DNA from: Pelomonas candidula
GTDB lineage: Bacteria; Pseudomonadota; Gammaproteobacteria; Burkholderiales; Burkholderiaceae_C
Length of the DNA: 64,000 nucleotides
NCBI RefSeq assembly: GCF_043555985.1
Contig: NZ_JBIGIC010000003.1
Span: forward strand, 310,001 to 374,000
Direction: 5' to 3'
Shown piece by piece: positions 24,711-33,214 of this stretch (position 1 is the first letter of the stretch; each line of letters opens with the position of its first letter). Below the pieces are notes generated by a model. The model saw only the letters and a list, made by a program, of their open reading frames with translations. It ran no database searches and was not told the DNA's origin. A program made the position numbers and the translations under genes.

Positions 24711-25418
24711 ATGACCAAGAAGAACGTCGAGAACGAGTGGAAGAAGATGTTCCCGAGGGGCTTCTCCGATGGGCAGACGGTGGGCAGCAGCACCATGAAG
24801 TCGCTGGCCAAGAAGGGCCTGCTGGCGGGCAGTTCCTCGCTGAGCGTCGCGCAGTTGGCGACCCACACGCCCAGCGTGCTGGCCTTGACGCTGGGGGGCG
24901 CCGCCGCCTCGGCCACGGGCATCGGCCTGGTGGTGACCGGCGCGGCGGCCACGCTGACGCTGTCGACGCTGTCGGCGGTGTCCGCGCACAAGACGCTCAA
25001 GCACTGCGACGCGCTCGAGAAGATCGACGGCATGCAGGCCTGCTACACCTGCGGTCGCGTCGGGGGCGGCGCGGGCTCCGGCGACAAGGCGGCGCACCAG
25101 AAGTTGGGCGGACTGGTGCTCAGCTACATCCTGGCGCAGAAGGGCGAGAAGGCGCTGCGCAAGACGGTCGGCGCCGTGCCCGGCGTGGGGCTGACGGAGA
25201 CGCTCTACTCCGTCGGGCGATACATGTTCAAGAGCAATCGGGGCGTGGTGCGCAACGAGATGGCCGGCCTGCTGGCCGAGCACCTGATCACGCACAACTG
25301 CGGCCTGGCCCAGGCCATCGTCGCGGAGCTGTACTCCTACGAGCAGATGCGCTGGATCATGTTCCAGGACTACGAGGCCGTGCAGTTGTGCCTGGCCGAG
25401 AAGATGAAGTCGCGCTGA
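24711..25418 (+). CDS. protein of unknown function with central hydrophobic hairpin
   Basis: 235 residues. The N-terminus is basic and charged (KKNVENEWKKMF), followed by a long Gly/Ala/Thr-rich hydrophobic segment (about 55-90, containing TGIGLVVTGAAATLTLSTLS) that could be a membrane hairpin. A pair of Cys in ACYTCGRVGGG and a helical C-terminal half with THNCGLAQAIVAELYSYEQM follow. I recognise no family. A flexible Gly zipper-like hairpin with amphipathic tails would suit a membrane-inserting or effector-like protein, but nothing around it (DUF1330, hemolysin III) supports a defined role. Confidence 0.7.
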   Translation: MTKKNVENEWKKMFPRGFSDGQTVGSSTMKSLAKKGLLAGSSSLSVAQLATHTPSVLALTLGGAAASATGIGLVVTGAAATLTLSTLSAVSAHKTLKHCDALEKIDGMQACYTCGRVGGGAGSGDKAAHQKLGGLVLSYILAQKGEKALRKTVGAVPGVGLTETLYSVGRYMFKSNRGVVRNEMAGLLAEHLITHNCGLAQAIVAELYSYEQMRWIMFQDYEAVQLCLAEKMKSR

Positions 25419-25554
25419 GCGGAGTCGTCTGACGGCGCAGGCGCGGCGGAATACGGCGCGGTTCGCGCCCGTTTGACGGAAATCAAGCAGCTTGCTGCCC
25501 GTACCGCGCAACGATGGCATGCTCACGCCCTGACATCCGCAGTACGTCACCGCC

Positions 25555-26226
25555 ATGCCACGCTCCGCCCCCGCCACCGACCGCCCCCAAACGCTGGGTG
25601 AAGAGATCGCCAACGCCATCAGCCACGGGCTGGGCGTTGCGCTGGCCATCGCCGCCCTGCCCATCCTCGTCATCCGCGCGATGCACCACGGCGGCGCGGC
25701 GGACGTGGCCGCGGCAGCCATCTTCGCAGCCACGGCCATCCTGCTGTACGGCGTCTCCACGCTTTACCACGCGCTGCCCGCCTCGCTGGCCAACGGCCGC
25801 GTGAAGGCCTGGCTGGTGCGGCTGGACCATGCCGCCATCTACGTCTTCATCGCCGGCAGCTACACGCCGTTCACGCTGGGCGTGCTGCACACCGGGCCGG
25901 GCGTGACGCTGCTCGTCGCCGTCTGGGCGGCGGCGGCCTTCGGCGTGACGATCAAGCTGCTGAACCGGCTGCGCCACCCCGTCGTGTCCACGCTGCTGTA
26001 TCTGGCGATGGGCTGGGTCGTCGTGTTCGCCATCGGGCCGCTGGTGGAGCGCATGCCCGGCCCCGGACTGGCGCTGCTGGTGGCCGGCGGCCTGAGCTAC
26101 ACGCTGGGTGCGGTGGTGTTCCTGTTGGACAACCGGCTGCGCTACGCGCACTTCGTCTGGCACCTGTTCGTGCTGGGTGGCAGCGTCTGCCATTTCTTCG
26201 CGGCGCTCTGGTACGCCTACCGCTGA
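25555..26226 (+). CDS. hemolysin III/PAQR family membrane protein
   Basis: 223 residues, seven predicted helices. The PAQR metal-site motifs are present: STLYHALP (first His), LDHAAIYVFIAGSYTPF (Asp/His region) and AHFVWHLFVLGGSVCHFFA (two His). Bacterial members (YqfA, TrhA) influence membrane fluidity and fatty-acid balance; despite the name most are not toxins. It is a single-gene unit upstream of cspA on the same strand. Confidence 0.9.
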   Translation: MPRSAPATDRPQTLGEEIANAISHGLGVALAIAALPILVIRAMHHGGAADVAAAAIFAATAILLYGVSTLYHALPASLANGRVKAWLVRLDHAAIYVFIAGSYTPFTLGVLHTGPGVTLLVAVWAAAAFGVTIKLLNRLRHPVVSTLLYLAMGWVVVFAIGPLVERMPGPGLALLVAGGLSYTLGAVVFLLDNRLRYAHFVWHLFVLGGSVCHFFAALWYAYR

Positions 26227-26500
26227 AAGCCCCGGCCGGGTGACTTGCTACCGGTAACGGGAGGCCTCGGCAAGCCCCGCCGGGAGCAGAGGACGCGCCG
26301 GCGTGTAAAATCCAGCCATAGATTCGCGCAAGACCGTTTTCTCAAGGTCTTATCTGCAGCCCCGCTGGCCATCCCCTGGCTTTTCTTGCGAGCGGCTCGC
26401 TTCAGCAACTCCCGGTGAGTGTTCTTGAGTGTTTCTGTCTCTGCACGGCATGTCGCTGGCGGAGGATTCGTTCCATCCAAATATCCCAGAAGGAAACACC
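26227..26500 (+). promoter_or_regulatory. promoter and long 5' leader of the cold-shock gene
   Basis: The 274-bp gap before cspA contains a TAAAAT −10-like element at 26306-26311, which would give a ~180-nt leader. Within it are an AGACC...GGTCT hairpin (about 26327-26347) and other short dyads, consistent with the temperature-responsive leaders of csp mRNAs. The ribosome site AAGGAAA lies just before the ATG. No recognisable cold-box consensus was seen. Confidence 0.4.
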
Positions 26501-26713
26501 ATGACTATCGAAACCGGCACCGTGAAGTGGTTCGACGACGGCAAGGGCTTCGGCTTCATCACGCCGTCCAGCGGCGGCAAGGACCTGTTCGCCCACCACA
26601 GCGAAATCAAGAACAGCGGCGGCTTCCGCTCGCTGGCCGAAGGCGCGAAGGTGGAGTTCGAGACCAAGCAAGGCCCCAAGGGTCTGCAGGCCTCGAACAT
26701 CCGCTCGCTCTGA
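26501..26713 (+). CDS. cold-shock protein, CspA family
   Basis: 70-residue single OB-fold protein with RNP1-type KGFGFIT and RNP2-type DLFAHHSEI motifs, plus the KWFDDGKGFGF start and KGLQASNIR end typical of CspA/CspD proteins. It binds single-stranded RNA or DNA and melts secondary structure in mRNAs. The ATG at 26501 follows a strong AAGGAAA ribosome site. It is followed by a small gene and a second infA, suggesting a cold-translation module. Confidence 0.95.
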   Translation: MTIETGTVKWFDDGKGFGFITPSSGGKDLFAHHSEIKNSGGFRSLAEGAKVEFETKQGPKGLQASNIRSL

Positions 26714-26786
26714 GCAACCTGGGCGCCCTCGGGCTCTCAACACCGCAACGGCCCATCCGGGCCTGCGCGGCAAAAAGAAGAAGAAA

Positions 26787-27005
26787 ATGAACAACAACAA
26801 GAACATCGAAGTGGGACGCTATGTCGTCTCCCCCATGACGCAGGCTCGGCACGACGGCGGCTTTGACGCCCTCGTGTCGATCCGGTCCGGCCAGGGTATG
26901 GCCAGCGTAGACCGCGTGATGCAGTTCACGCCATGCTTTCAAAGCCCCAAGGCGGCCTTGCGCTATGCCCGGGCCGAAGGCCTGGCTTGGGCGCATTGCC
27001 ATTGA
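26787..27005 (+). CDS. small conserved protein downstream of cspA
   Basis: 72 residues, soluble: EVGRYVVSPMTQARHDGGFD, an ISI-like strand, QSPKAALRYARAEGLAWAH. Small proteins of this type are commonly found beside csp genes in Burkholderiales; the function is unknown. An AAGAAGAAA purine stretch precedes the ATG. The end overlaps no other gene. Confidence 0.65.
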   Translation: MNNNKNIEVGRYVVSPMTQARHDGGFDALVSIRSGQGMASVDRVMQFTPCFQSPKAALRYARAEGLAWAHCH

Positions 27006-27093
27006 ACTCGCGCGGTCCTTCGCGACCGCACTCGTCGCCGGCACGGCCACGTGCACGGCCTCCCGTCAATTTTTTCGCAACGGAGCCCCACAC

Positions 27094-27357
27094 TTGGCCA
27101 AGGAAGAACTGATCGAAATGCAGGGCGTGGTCCACGAAGTCCTGCCCGACTCGCGCTTTCGCGTGACGCTGACCAACGGCCACGAGGTCATCGCCTACAC
27201 CGGCGGCAAGATGCGCAAGCATCACATCCGCATCCTGGCCGGCGACAACGTGTCGCTGGAGATGTCGCCCTACGACCTGAGCAAGGGCCGCATCACCTTC
27301 CGCCACCTGGAAAACCGCGGCCCGCGCCCGACGCAAGGCGGCGGCGCACGGCGCTGA
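27094..27357 (+). CDS. infA: translation initiation factor IF-1, extended paralogue
   Basis: 87 residues, about 15 longer than the usual 72, with a basic C-terminal tail (PRPTQGGGARR). The OB-fold is clearly IF-1: KEELIEMQGVVHEVLPDSRF, GHEVIAYTGGKMRKHHIRIL, YDLSKGRITFR. IF-1 binds the ribosomal A site during initiation. The start is TTG at 27094 with a GGAG site upstream; no ATG would give the conserved N-terminus. This is the second IF-1 type seen in Burkholderiales, outside the ribosomal protein operon, here next to cspA. Confidence 0.93.
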   Translation: MAKEELIEMQGVVHEVLPDSRFRVTLTNGHEVIAYTGGKMRKHHIRILAGDNVSLEMSPYDLSKGRITFRHLENRGPRPTQGGGARR

Positions 27358-27386
27358 GCGCTCACGGTCACACGACCTGCCCCTGA

Positions 27387-27424
27387 AATCGGCCGCCATG
27401 GTTCGCCCTGGCGGCCGATTGCTT
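27387..27424 (+). terminator. intrinsic terminator after infA
   Basis: A perfect 12-bp stem AATCGGCCGCCA (27387-27398) and TGGCGGCCGATT (27409-27420) with a 10-nt loop is followed by GCTTTT. It lies 30 bp after the infA stop, between convergent genes, and could serve both strands. Confidence 0.75.
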
Positions 27425-27438
27425 TTGGGCGAGCGCCT

Positions 27439-28071
27439 TCAGCGCCGGCCGCCGGCAGGCGCTGCCCGCAGCGCCTGCAGTTCGGCCTCCAGCGCCGCGA
27501 TGCGCGCGTCGCGGGCGTCCAGCGCGGCCTGCACGTCAGCCGCGTCGAACTTCAGCGGGATGTGCTTGGGGCAGTTGGCGTCCCAGGCGCTGACCTCGAA
27601 CACCAGCACACCCGCGGCGCGGGCCGCGTAGCCGGCCGGCATCAGCCGTTCGAGCAGTGCCGCATCGCCCTCGACGATGCGCGCCCGGCCCCAGACCTTG
27701 ACGCGCCGGCGCGTGGCGTGGTCGATGAGGAACAGCTGCGCGCGCGGGTTCTCCTCCAGGTTGCCCTGGGTGATGAACTGGCGGTTGCCGTCGAACTCGG
27801 CGAAGGCCAGCGTGTGCGCGTCCAGCACGCGGATGAACCCGGCCGGGCCGCCGCGGTGCTGCACATAGGGCTGGCCGTCGGCGCTGGCGGTGGCCAGGAA
27901 GGCGCTGTCGCGTTCGGCCAGGAAGGCACGCAGGTCATCGTCGACCTCGGTACGCCAGCCGTGGCCGTCCTCCATGCGCGCATACGAGGCCCGCGAGCCC
28001 TTGCGGGCCTGCACAGCCTTCACGCGCGGGCTGAACGCGACGTCGCTGGCCGGCGGGTGGGCGGCGGCCAT
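27439..28071 (-). CDS. pyridoxamine 5'-phosphate oxidase-like FMN-binding protein
   Basis: 210 residues with the split-barrel flavin fold: FLAERDSAFLATASADGQPY, VQHRGGPAGFIRV, LAFAEFDGNRQFITQGNL, and ARIVEGDAAL. A C-terminal helical coil follows. Such proteins bind FMN, F420 or heme and reduce small substrates. The start shares one base with the stop of the DUF1348 gene (TGATG at 28069-28073), so the two are translated together in the CMD-DUF1348-PNPOx operon. Confidence 0.85.
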   Translation of the reverse strand: MAAAHPPASDVAFSPRVKAVQARKGSRASYARMEDGHGWRTEVDDDLRAFLAERDSAFLATASADGQPYVQHRGGPAGFIRVLDAHTLAFAEFDGNRQFITQGNLEENPRAQLFLIDHATRRRVKVWGRARIVEGDAALLERLMPAGYAARAAGVLVFEVSAWDANCPKHIPLKFDAADVQAALDARDARIAALEAELQALRAAPAGGRR

Positions 28072-28535
28072 CACAGCCCCAGCGCCGACAGGCCCGGGTG
28101 GTCGTCGGGACGGCGGCCGGCGGGCCAGTGGTACAGCCGCTCGCTCTCGCGGATGGGCAGGTCGTTGATGCAGGCGAGGCGGGTGTGCATCAGCCCCTCG
28201 GCATCGAACGCCCAGTTCTCGTTGCCGTAGCTGCGGAACCACTGGCCGCTGTCGTCGTGCCACTCGTAGGCGAAGCGCACGGCAATGCGGTCGCCCTGCG
28301 TGGCCCAGAGCTCCTTGACGAGCCGGTAGTCCAGCTCGCGGCGCCACTTCAGCGTCAGGAAGGCCTCGATGGCCTCGCGGCCCTGCAGGAACTGGCTGCG
28401 GTTTCGCCAGCGGCTGTCGGGCGTGTAGGCCAGCGCGACGTGGGCCGGATCACGGCTGTTCCAGGCGTCTTCGGCCAGGCGCACCTTCTGCGCGGCGGTC
28501 TCGGGGGTGAAGGGCGGCAGGGGCGGGCGGGGCAC
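28071..28535 (-). CDS. DUF1348 (NTF2-like) protein
   Basis: 154 residues. The strongly conserved segment AWNSRDPAHVALAYTPDSRW, FLQGREAIEAFLTLKW and NENWAFDAEGLMHTR identify DUF1348, an NTF2-fold family without established activity. It lies 57 bp downstream of the AhpD-like gene and is coupled to the PNPOx-like gene. The trio is probably repressed or activated by the divergent LysR protein. Confidence 0.88.
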   Translation of the reverse strand: MPRPPLPPFTPETAAQKVRLAEDAWNSRDPAHVALAYTPDSRWRNRSQFLQGREAIEAFLTLKWRRELDYRLVKELWATQGDRIAVRFAYEWHDDSGQWFRSYGNENWAFDAEGLMHTRLACINDLPIRESERLYHWPAGRRPDDHPGLSALGL

Positions 28536-28592
28536 GGCGTTCTCCTTGAAGACAAGCGAATGGCCGCACGTGGCGGCCCTGGTGGAAGGCGA

Positions 28593-29144
28593 TCAGGCCG
28601 CGAGCGGCAGCGCGGCGGGGAAGTCGACGTCGGTGCGGGCGACGTTGTTCAGGTAGTTCGTCCAGGCGTTCAGCGCGACGTGCTGGACGATCTCGACGAT
28701 CTGCGCGTCGTCGTAGCCGGCAGCGCGGACGGCGTCGAGCTCGGCATCGGCGACATGGCCGCGGTTCGTCGCGACGGCGACGGCGAAGCGCACGGCCGCG
28801 TTCGCCTTGGCGTCGGTGGAACCACCCCGGCGGTTGGCGACGATCTCGGCGGCGTCGAGCTTGGCCAGGTGGCTGCCCAGGTAGCTGTGGGCCGCCAGGC
28901 AGTAGTCGCAGCCGTTGATCTCGGACACGGCCAGCGCGATGCGCTCGCGGGTGGCGGCCGGCAGGCGGCCCTTGGCCAGCGCGCCGGACATGCCGAGGTA
29001 ACCCTCCAGTGCCGCCGGGCTGCTGGCGACGGTGCGGAACAGGTTGGGCACGCTGCCGATCTGGGCTTCGACCGCCTTCAGCAGGGGCTGGGCGGCGGCG
29101 GGTGCGGTGTCGATGGCGGCGAAGGTGTGCAGGCGGGTGTTCAT
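28593..29144 (-). CDS. carboxymuconolactone decarboxylase/AhpD-like peroxidase
   Basis: 183 residues with the AhpD core: SEINGCDYCLAAH carries the redox CxxC pair and downstream His. SVPNLFRTVASSPAALEGYL and LNAWTNYLNNVA are typical of the uncharacterised peroxidase-related subgroup. It reduces peroxides or alkylhydroperoxides with a thiol partner. The ATG at 29144 is followed by NTRLHTF; upstream codons in the frame overlap the divergent promoter. It is the first gene of the operon opposite the LysR gene. Confidence 0.88.
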   Translation of the reverse strand: MNTRLHTFAAIDTAPAAAQPLLKAVEAQIGSVPNLFRTVASSPAALEGYLGMSGALAKGRLPAATRERIALAVSEINGCDYCLAAHSYLGSHLAKLDAAEIVANRRGGSTDAKANAAVRFAVAVATNRGHVADAELDAVRAAGYDDAQIVEIVQHVALNAWTNYLNNVARTDVDFPAALPLAA

Positions 29145-29260
29145 GGTGGCGTCCTTGAGGGGTTGGTGGGCCGGTTCAAGCCGGTGACTGAACTCTATGA
29201 ACTCCCGACTTTCGACACTAGACTGCAAAACTGCGATTCACTCTCCCGAAATCTGGAAAC

Positions 29261-30172
29261 ATGGACCGCCTCGACGCGATGACCGTCTTTGTCGCTGCTG
29301 TCGACGAGGGCAGCCTGTCGGCCGCCGGCCGGCGACTGCAGATGCCGCTGGCCACGGTGAGCCGCAAGCTGGCCGAGCTGGAGTCCCACCTGGGCACGCG
29401 GCTGGTCACCCGCAGCACGCGGCAGCTGGCACTGACCGAGGCCGGGCGCGACTACCTCGTGGCGGCGCGCGAGATCCTGGAGCGCGTGGACGAGGCCGAG
29501 CGCGGCGCCGCCGGCGTGCAGGCTGCGCCACGCGGCGAGCTCATCGTGGCCGCGCCGCTGGTGTTCGGCCGGCTGCACGTGGTGCCCGTGGTGGCCGACT
29601 ACCTGGCCCGCTTCGCCGACGTCAACGTGCGCCTGATGCTGAGCGACCGCAACGCCAACCTGCTGGAGGAGCACATCGACGTGGCGCTGCGCATCGGCAC
29701 GCTGCCGGACAGCGGCCTCGTCGCGCTGCGCATCGGCGAGATCCGGCGCGTCACCTGCGCCAGCCCAGCCTACCTGGCCACGCGCGGCACACCCGCCGCG
29801 CCGGACGAGCTGCGCGGCCACTGCTGCGTGAACTTCGAGGGCCTGGGCGGCACGTCATCGTGGAGCTTCCCCGTGGGCGACACGATGCAGCGCGTGGCGG
29901 TGCGCACCCGCCTCAGCGTGACGACGGCCGATGCCGCCATCCGCGCGGCCGAGGCCGGCGCGGGCGTCACGCGGCTGCTGTCCTATCAGGTCGCCGACGC
30001 ACTGCGCGAGGGCCGCCTCGTACGCCTGCTTCCCGAGCATGAGCCGGCGCCCGTGCCGGTCAGCCTGCTGTATTCGCGCCAGGGGCGGCTGCCGATGAAG
30101 ACGCGCAGCTTCCTGGACTTCGCCACGCCGCGGCTGCAGGCCGCACTGCGCGAAGCCTTGCCCGGCGACTGA
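29261..30172 (+). CDS. LysR-type regulator divergent from AhpD-like operon
   Basis: 303 residues. N-terminal HTH MTVFVAAVDEGSLSAAGRRL, then MPLATVSRKLAELESHLGTR, and a substrate domain with RGELIVAAPLVFGRLHV resembling the DhcR/YafC-like branch. It is divergent from the CMD gene with 116 bp between starts. LysR proteins with this layout usually sense an electrophile or oxidant and control the adjacent operon; the effector is unknown. Confidence 0.9.
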   Translation: MDRLDAMTVFVAAVDEGSLSAAGRRLQMPLATVSRKLAELESHLGTRLVTRSTRQLALTEAGRDYLVAAREILERVDEAERGAAGVQAAPRGELIVAAPLVFGRLHVVPVVADYLARFADVNVRLMLSDRNANLLEEHIDVALRIGTLPDSGLVALRIGEIRRVTCASPAYLATRGTPAAPDELRGHCCVNFEGLGGTSSWSFPVGDTMQRVAVRTRLSVTTADAAIRAAEAGAGVTRLLSYQVADALREGRLVRLLPEHEPAPVPVSLLYSRQGRLPMKTRSFLDFATPRLQAALREALPGD

Positions 30173-30173
30173 G

Positions 30174-31280
30174 TCAGCCGCCCGCCTGCGCAACGGCGGC
30201 GCGCCAGGCGGCCAGCGCCTCGTCGTCGGTCCAGTCGTCCGCCGCCTCGCCAATGACCACCTCTACCATCGCACCGCCCTCGATGCGATGCGAGGCCACT
30301 GCCCGCGCACCCAGCCAGAAGCCACGCTGCCGGGCGACGTCCAGCAGCGCCTCGCGCAGCCGCCCGGGCGCGGCCGGCAGGTGGAGCTGGAAGGAGTTGG
30401 TCTGCGGCGGCGCGGGCGCGACCTGCCAACCGGGCTCGGCGACCAGCTGCGCTGCCAGCGTCCGCGCCCGCTCGCGCCAGGCGCCCATGTGCGGCAGCCG
30501 CCGGCGCAGGCCGTCCAGCGCCGACAGCACCATCGGGTAAAGCGTGTAGACGTTGCCGGCCAGGCGCGTCTGCCAGGGAGCCGTCGCCGCGATGAAATTC
30601 TCGGACCCGACGAGCACGCTGCCGGCCAGCCCGCCCAGGCCCTTGTAGAACGACACGTAGACCGAATCCGCCAGCGCGGCGATCTCGGCCAGCGGACGGC
30701 CGTAGTGCGCCGCAGCCTCCCACAGCCGGGCGGCGTCGACATGCAACGGCACGCCTACCTGGCGGCACCAGCCGCTGATGAGGGTGAGGTCTTCCCAGCT
30801 CGGCAGCAAGAAGCCGCCACGGCGCAGCGGCAGCTCGACGACGACGACGGCCGGATGCTCCGGCTCCGCCATCAGGTCTTCGATGTTGGGCGCGTGGTCC
30901 ACGCGGCCGATACGTAGCCCCCTCAATCCCATCAATTTCTCGAATGCCTCTGCCTCGTCGACGGCGATGTGGCTCTGCGGATGCAGCGCCACGGGGCCGT
31001 CGCCATCGCCGCAGTGCACGCGCAGCGCCGCCAGCTGCGCCGCCACGCCCTTGTGGAAGAAGCGCGCGGCCGGCTTGCCCAGCAGCTCGGCCACCTGGGC
31101 CTCCAGCGCCTGCATCGCCTCGCCTTCGCCGTAGACATCCAGCGCCTGCGCGGCCTCGGGCAGCTCGGCCAGCGCCAGCAGTGACTCGCGCATCGAGCGC
31201 AGCGGCCGGTGGCCGTTCAGCCAGCGGGTGCAGCGGTTGCGCAGCTCCATCTCGGCATGGGCGGGGCGGGTGGCGGGCAC
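30174..31280 (-). CDS. threonine aldolase/beta-eliminating lyase family PLP enzyme
   Basis: 368 residues, fold-type I PLP enzyme: FHKGVAAQLAALRVHC (N-terminal), HPQSHIAVDEAEAF, VPLHVDAARLWEAAAHYGRP (Asp contacting the PLP ring) and VYVSFYKGLGGLAGS with the Schiff-base Lys. Low-specificity L-threonine aldolases cleave Thr to Gly and acetaldehyde; other family members are tryptophanase-like. The start is GTG at 31280 because it has an AGGAG site 6 bp upstream. Further upstream the same frame runs into the palindromic repeat. Confidence 0.85.
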   Translation of the reverse strand: MPATRPAHAEMELRNRCTRWLNGHRPLRSMRESLLALAELPEAAQALDVYGEGEAMQALEAQVAELLGKPAARFFHKGVAAQLAALRVHCGDGDGPVALHPQSHIAVDEAEAFEKLMGLRGLRIGRVDHAPNIEDLMAEPEHPAVVVVELPLRRGGFLLPSWEDLTLISGWCRQVGVPLHVDAARLWEAAAHYGRPLAEIAALADSVYVSFYKGLGGLAGSVLVGSENFIAATAPWQTRLAGNVYTLYPMVLSALDGLRRRLPHMGAWRERARTLAAQLVAEPGWQVAPAPPQTNSFQLHLPAAPGRLREALLDVARQRGFWLGARAVASHRIEGGAMVEVVIGEAADDWTDDEALAAWRAAVAQAGG

Positions 31281-31289
31281 GTCAGTCTC

Positions 31290-31430
31290 CTGCGGGCCGA
31301 GCGCAGGGCCGCTCCCAAGCCGGCCCGCGCTGGCGATGTGCGTGTGGCTCGATGCCACACGCATCGCCGTCCCCCCGGGGGACCGACTGGGCACGCGCGC
31401 GTCCAGCGCAGCGAGACCGGGCGAGGGGCG
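31290..31430 (-). repeat. palindromic intergenic repeat, copy A
   Basis: About 140 bp between two minus-strand genes. Elements in order: gccgagcgc, gctcccaagccggcccgc, a hairpin GCGATGtGCGTGTGGC/GCCACACGCATCGC around 31345-31373, the core CCCCCCGGGGG and gcgaggggc. The same order recurs at 45868, 53820 (inverted), 55492 (inverted) and 60300. REP/BIME-like elements of this kind mark intergenic gaps in Burkholderiales. Confidence 0.7.
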
Positions 31431-32405
31431 TCATGATGGGCAGACGTGGATCTCGATGGTCGAGTGCACGATTTCCTCGTGCACCGCCAGCCATTCGCGC
31501 ACCAGCTTCGGCGTCAGCGCGGCGTCGTGCGTGACGAGACTGAGCGCGCAGGAGTAGCTGCCCCGGCCCACGCGCCAGACGTGCAGGTCGGTGATGGCCG
31601 TCTCGCCGGCCGCGCCGCGCTCGGTGACGACCTCGCGGATCTCGTCGACGACGGGATGGTCCATCTCGCGGTCGAGCAGCACGACGGCGGTGTCGCGGAT
31701 CAGCGTGCGGGCCCACAGCGCGACGACGACCGCACCGGCGATGCCCATGGCCGGGTCCAGCCAGTCCCAGCCCATCCACCAGCCGCCGGCAAGCGCCGCG
31801 ATGGCAGCCACCGACGTGGCGGCGTCGGCGGCGACGTGGATGTAGGCGGACTTCAGGTTGAGGTCGTGGTGGTGATGTCCGTGGTCGTCGTGTCCGTGAT
31901 CATGGTCATGGTCATGGTGGCCATGGTGGTCATGACCATGCCCGTGGTGGTGGGCGTCTCCCAGGATGAAGGCGCAGACAAGGTTGACGACCAGGCCGAC
32001 GACGGCGACGGCCATCGCCTCGGGGTAATGGATGGCCTCCGGCTTGAGCAGCCGCTCGACCGAGCTGTAGACCATCAGCGCGACGACGCCCAGCAGCACG
32101 ATGGCACTGGCGAAGCCGCCCAGGATCTCGATCTTCCAGGTGCCGAAGGCGTAGCGCGAGTCACCCGCGTGCCGGCGGGCGGCGGCGTAGGCCGCGACGC
32201 TGAGGCCGATGGCGATGGCGTGGCTGCTCATGTGGAAGCCATCGGCCAGCAGCGCCATCGAGTTGTAGAACCAGCCGGCCACGATCTCGATGACCATCAT
32301 CGCGGCGGTGATCCACAGCACGCGCCGCGTGCCGCGCTCGCCGGCGGCGTTGCCGGCGTCGAAGGCGTGCTCGTGCCGCCAGGCGGCGAGATCGTGGGTG
32401 TGCAT
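31431..32405 (-). CDS. dmeF: cation diffusion facilitator, DmeF-type Co/Ni efflux
   Basis: 324 residues. The N-terminus MHTHDLAAWRHEHAFDAGNA and RGTRRVLWITAAMMVIEIVA are typical of DmeF. Six helices carry the CDF metal sites: ALLADGFHMSSHA (helix 2) and HVAADAATSVAA (helix 5). The cytoplasmic loop has about 20 His in an HGHD-rich run, and a C-terminal ferredoxin-like domain follows (DLHVWRVGRGSYSCALSLV). It exports Co(II)/Ni(II) and perhaps Zn(II) in exchange for protons. No DmeR repressor gene is next to it. Confidence 0.9.
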   Translation of the reverse strand: MHTHDLAAWRHEHAFDAGNAAGERGTRRVLWITAAMMVIEIVAGWFYNSMALLADGFHMSSHAIAIGLSVAAYAAARRHAGDSRYAFGTWKIEILGGFASAIVLLGVVALMVYSSVERLLKPEAIHYPEAMAVAVVGLVVNLVCAFILGDAHHHGHGHDHHGHHDHDHDHGHDDHGHHHHDLNLKSAYIHVAADAATSVAAIAALAGGWWMGWDWLDPAMGIAGAVVVALWARTLIRDTAVVLLDREMDHPVVDEIREVVTERGAAGETAITDLHVWRVGRGSYSCALSLVTHDAALTPKLVREWLAVHEEIVHSTIEIHVCPS

Positions 32406-32527
32406 CTGGGGATTCCTGACTGCTGGAATCGCGGCATTCTCCGCCCGCTCCGTGACCGCCCTGGGGCCTGGTTCATCGGGGCTCACTAAAATCTCGCCCT
32501 TTTTGCTCGCGCGCCCGTGTGAGCGAC

Positions 32528-33214
32528 ATGCCCTCCATGCACACCCCCACGACGCAGCCCCACGCGCCCGAGCCCCTGGCCCGGCTGCTGCTGCAATGGG
32601 GCGTCGCACCGGTGCGCACGGCGCCGGTGGCCGAGCGGCTGGGCGCCGGGCTGGGCTGGGCGGACGCCATCGGCCTGTCGCAAGTGCTGGCCACGCCGCC
32701 GGCCACCGGCACCAACCCGGCAGCGCAACGCGAGGCCAAGGACTGGGCCACCGCCGCGCTGGACCGACTGCAGGCCGAGCTGGCCGCCGCCTTCGACGAC
32801 GCCGAGCTGGCCGCCGATGCCGCCGCGCCCGCGCCGGAGGGCGTGGCGCTGGCCGACCTGCTGGCGCCGTTCCGGCTGCACCACGCCCAGCAGCAGCGCA
32901 GCATGGCCGCACGCATCGCCACGCTGCGCGAGCGGCTGCGCCCCCGGCTGACCGAGGCGTCCGGCGCGCTGGCGCGGCTGGCGCAGCTGGACGCCCTCTT
33001 CGAGCGCGCGCTGGCCACCCAGGAGCGCGAGCGCCTGGCCGGCCTGGCGGCGCTGCTGACGAAGCGCGCCGAAAGCCACCACGCAGCCGACCCGCGCCGC
33101 TGGCGCACCCGCTTCTGGGCCGACCTGCAGCGTGCGCTGCGGGCCGAGCTGGACCTCCGACTGCAACCGGTGCAGGGGCTTGTCGAAGCCCTGCATCACG
33201 CTGGACCCCGATGA
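32528..33214 (+). CDS. DUF3348 protein, first gene of motor-like cluster
   Basis: 228-residue soluble, all-helical protein: LARLLLQWGVAPVRTAPVAE at the start, then AIGLSQVLATPP, and a C-terminal helical bundle with FWADLQRALRAELDLRLQP. This is the DUF3348 family, of unknown function, found in Burkholderiales and Xanthomonadales beside DUF802 and DUF2894 genes. No catalytic motif or membrane segment is visible; a cytoplasmic adaptor to the motor-like channel is a reasonable inference. A GTG at 32519 is an alternative start. The stop overlaps the next ATG (ATGA at 33211-33214). Confidence 0.82.
   Translation: MPSMHTPTTQPHAPEPLARLLLQWGVAPVRTAPVAERLGAGLGWADAIGLSQVLATPPATGTNPAAQREAKDWATAALDRLQAELAAAFDDAELAADAAAPAPEGVALADLLAPFRLHHAQQQRSMAARIATLRERLRPRLTEASGALARLAQLDALFERALATQERERLAGLAALLTKRAESHHAADPRRWRTRFWADLQRALRAELDLRLQPVQGLVEALHHAGPR

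Noticed and set aside
25555..26226. Hemolysin toxin
   Set aside because: The protein is a PAQR/TrhA-type membrane protein; the name hemolysin III is historical and no secretion features are present.
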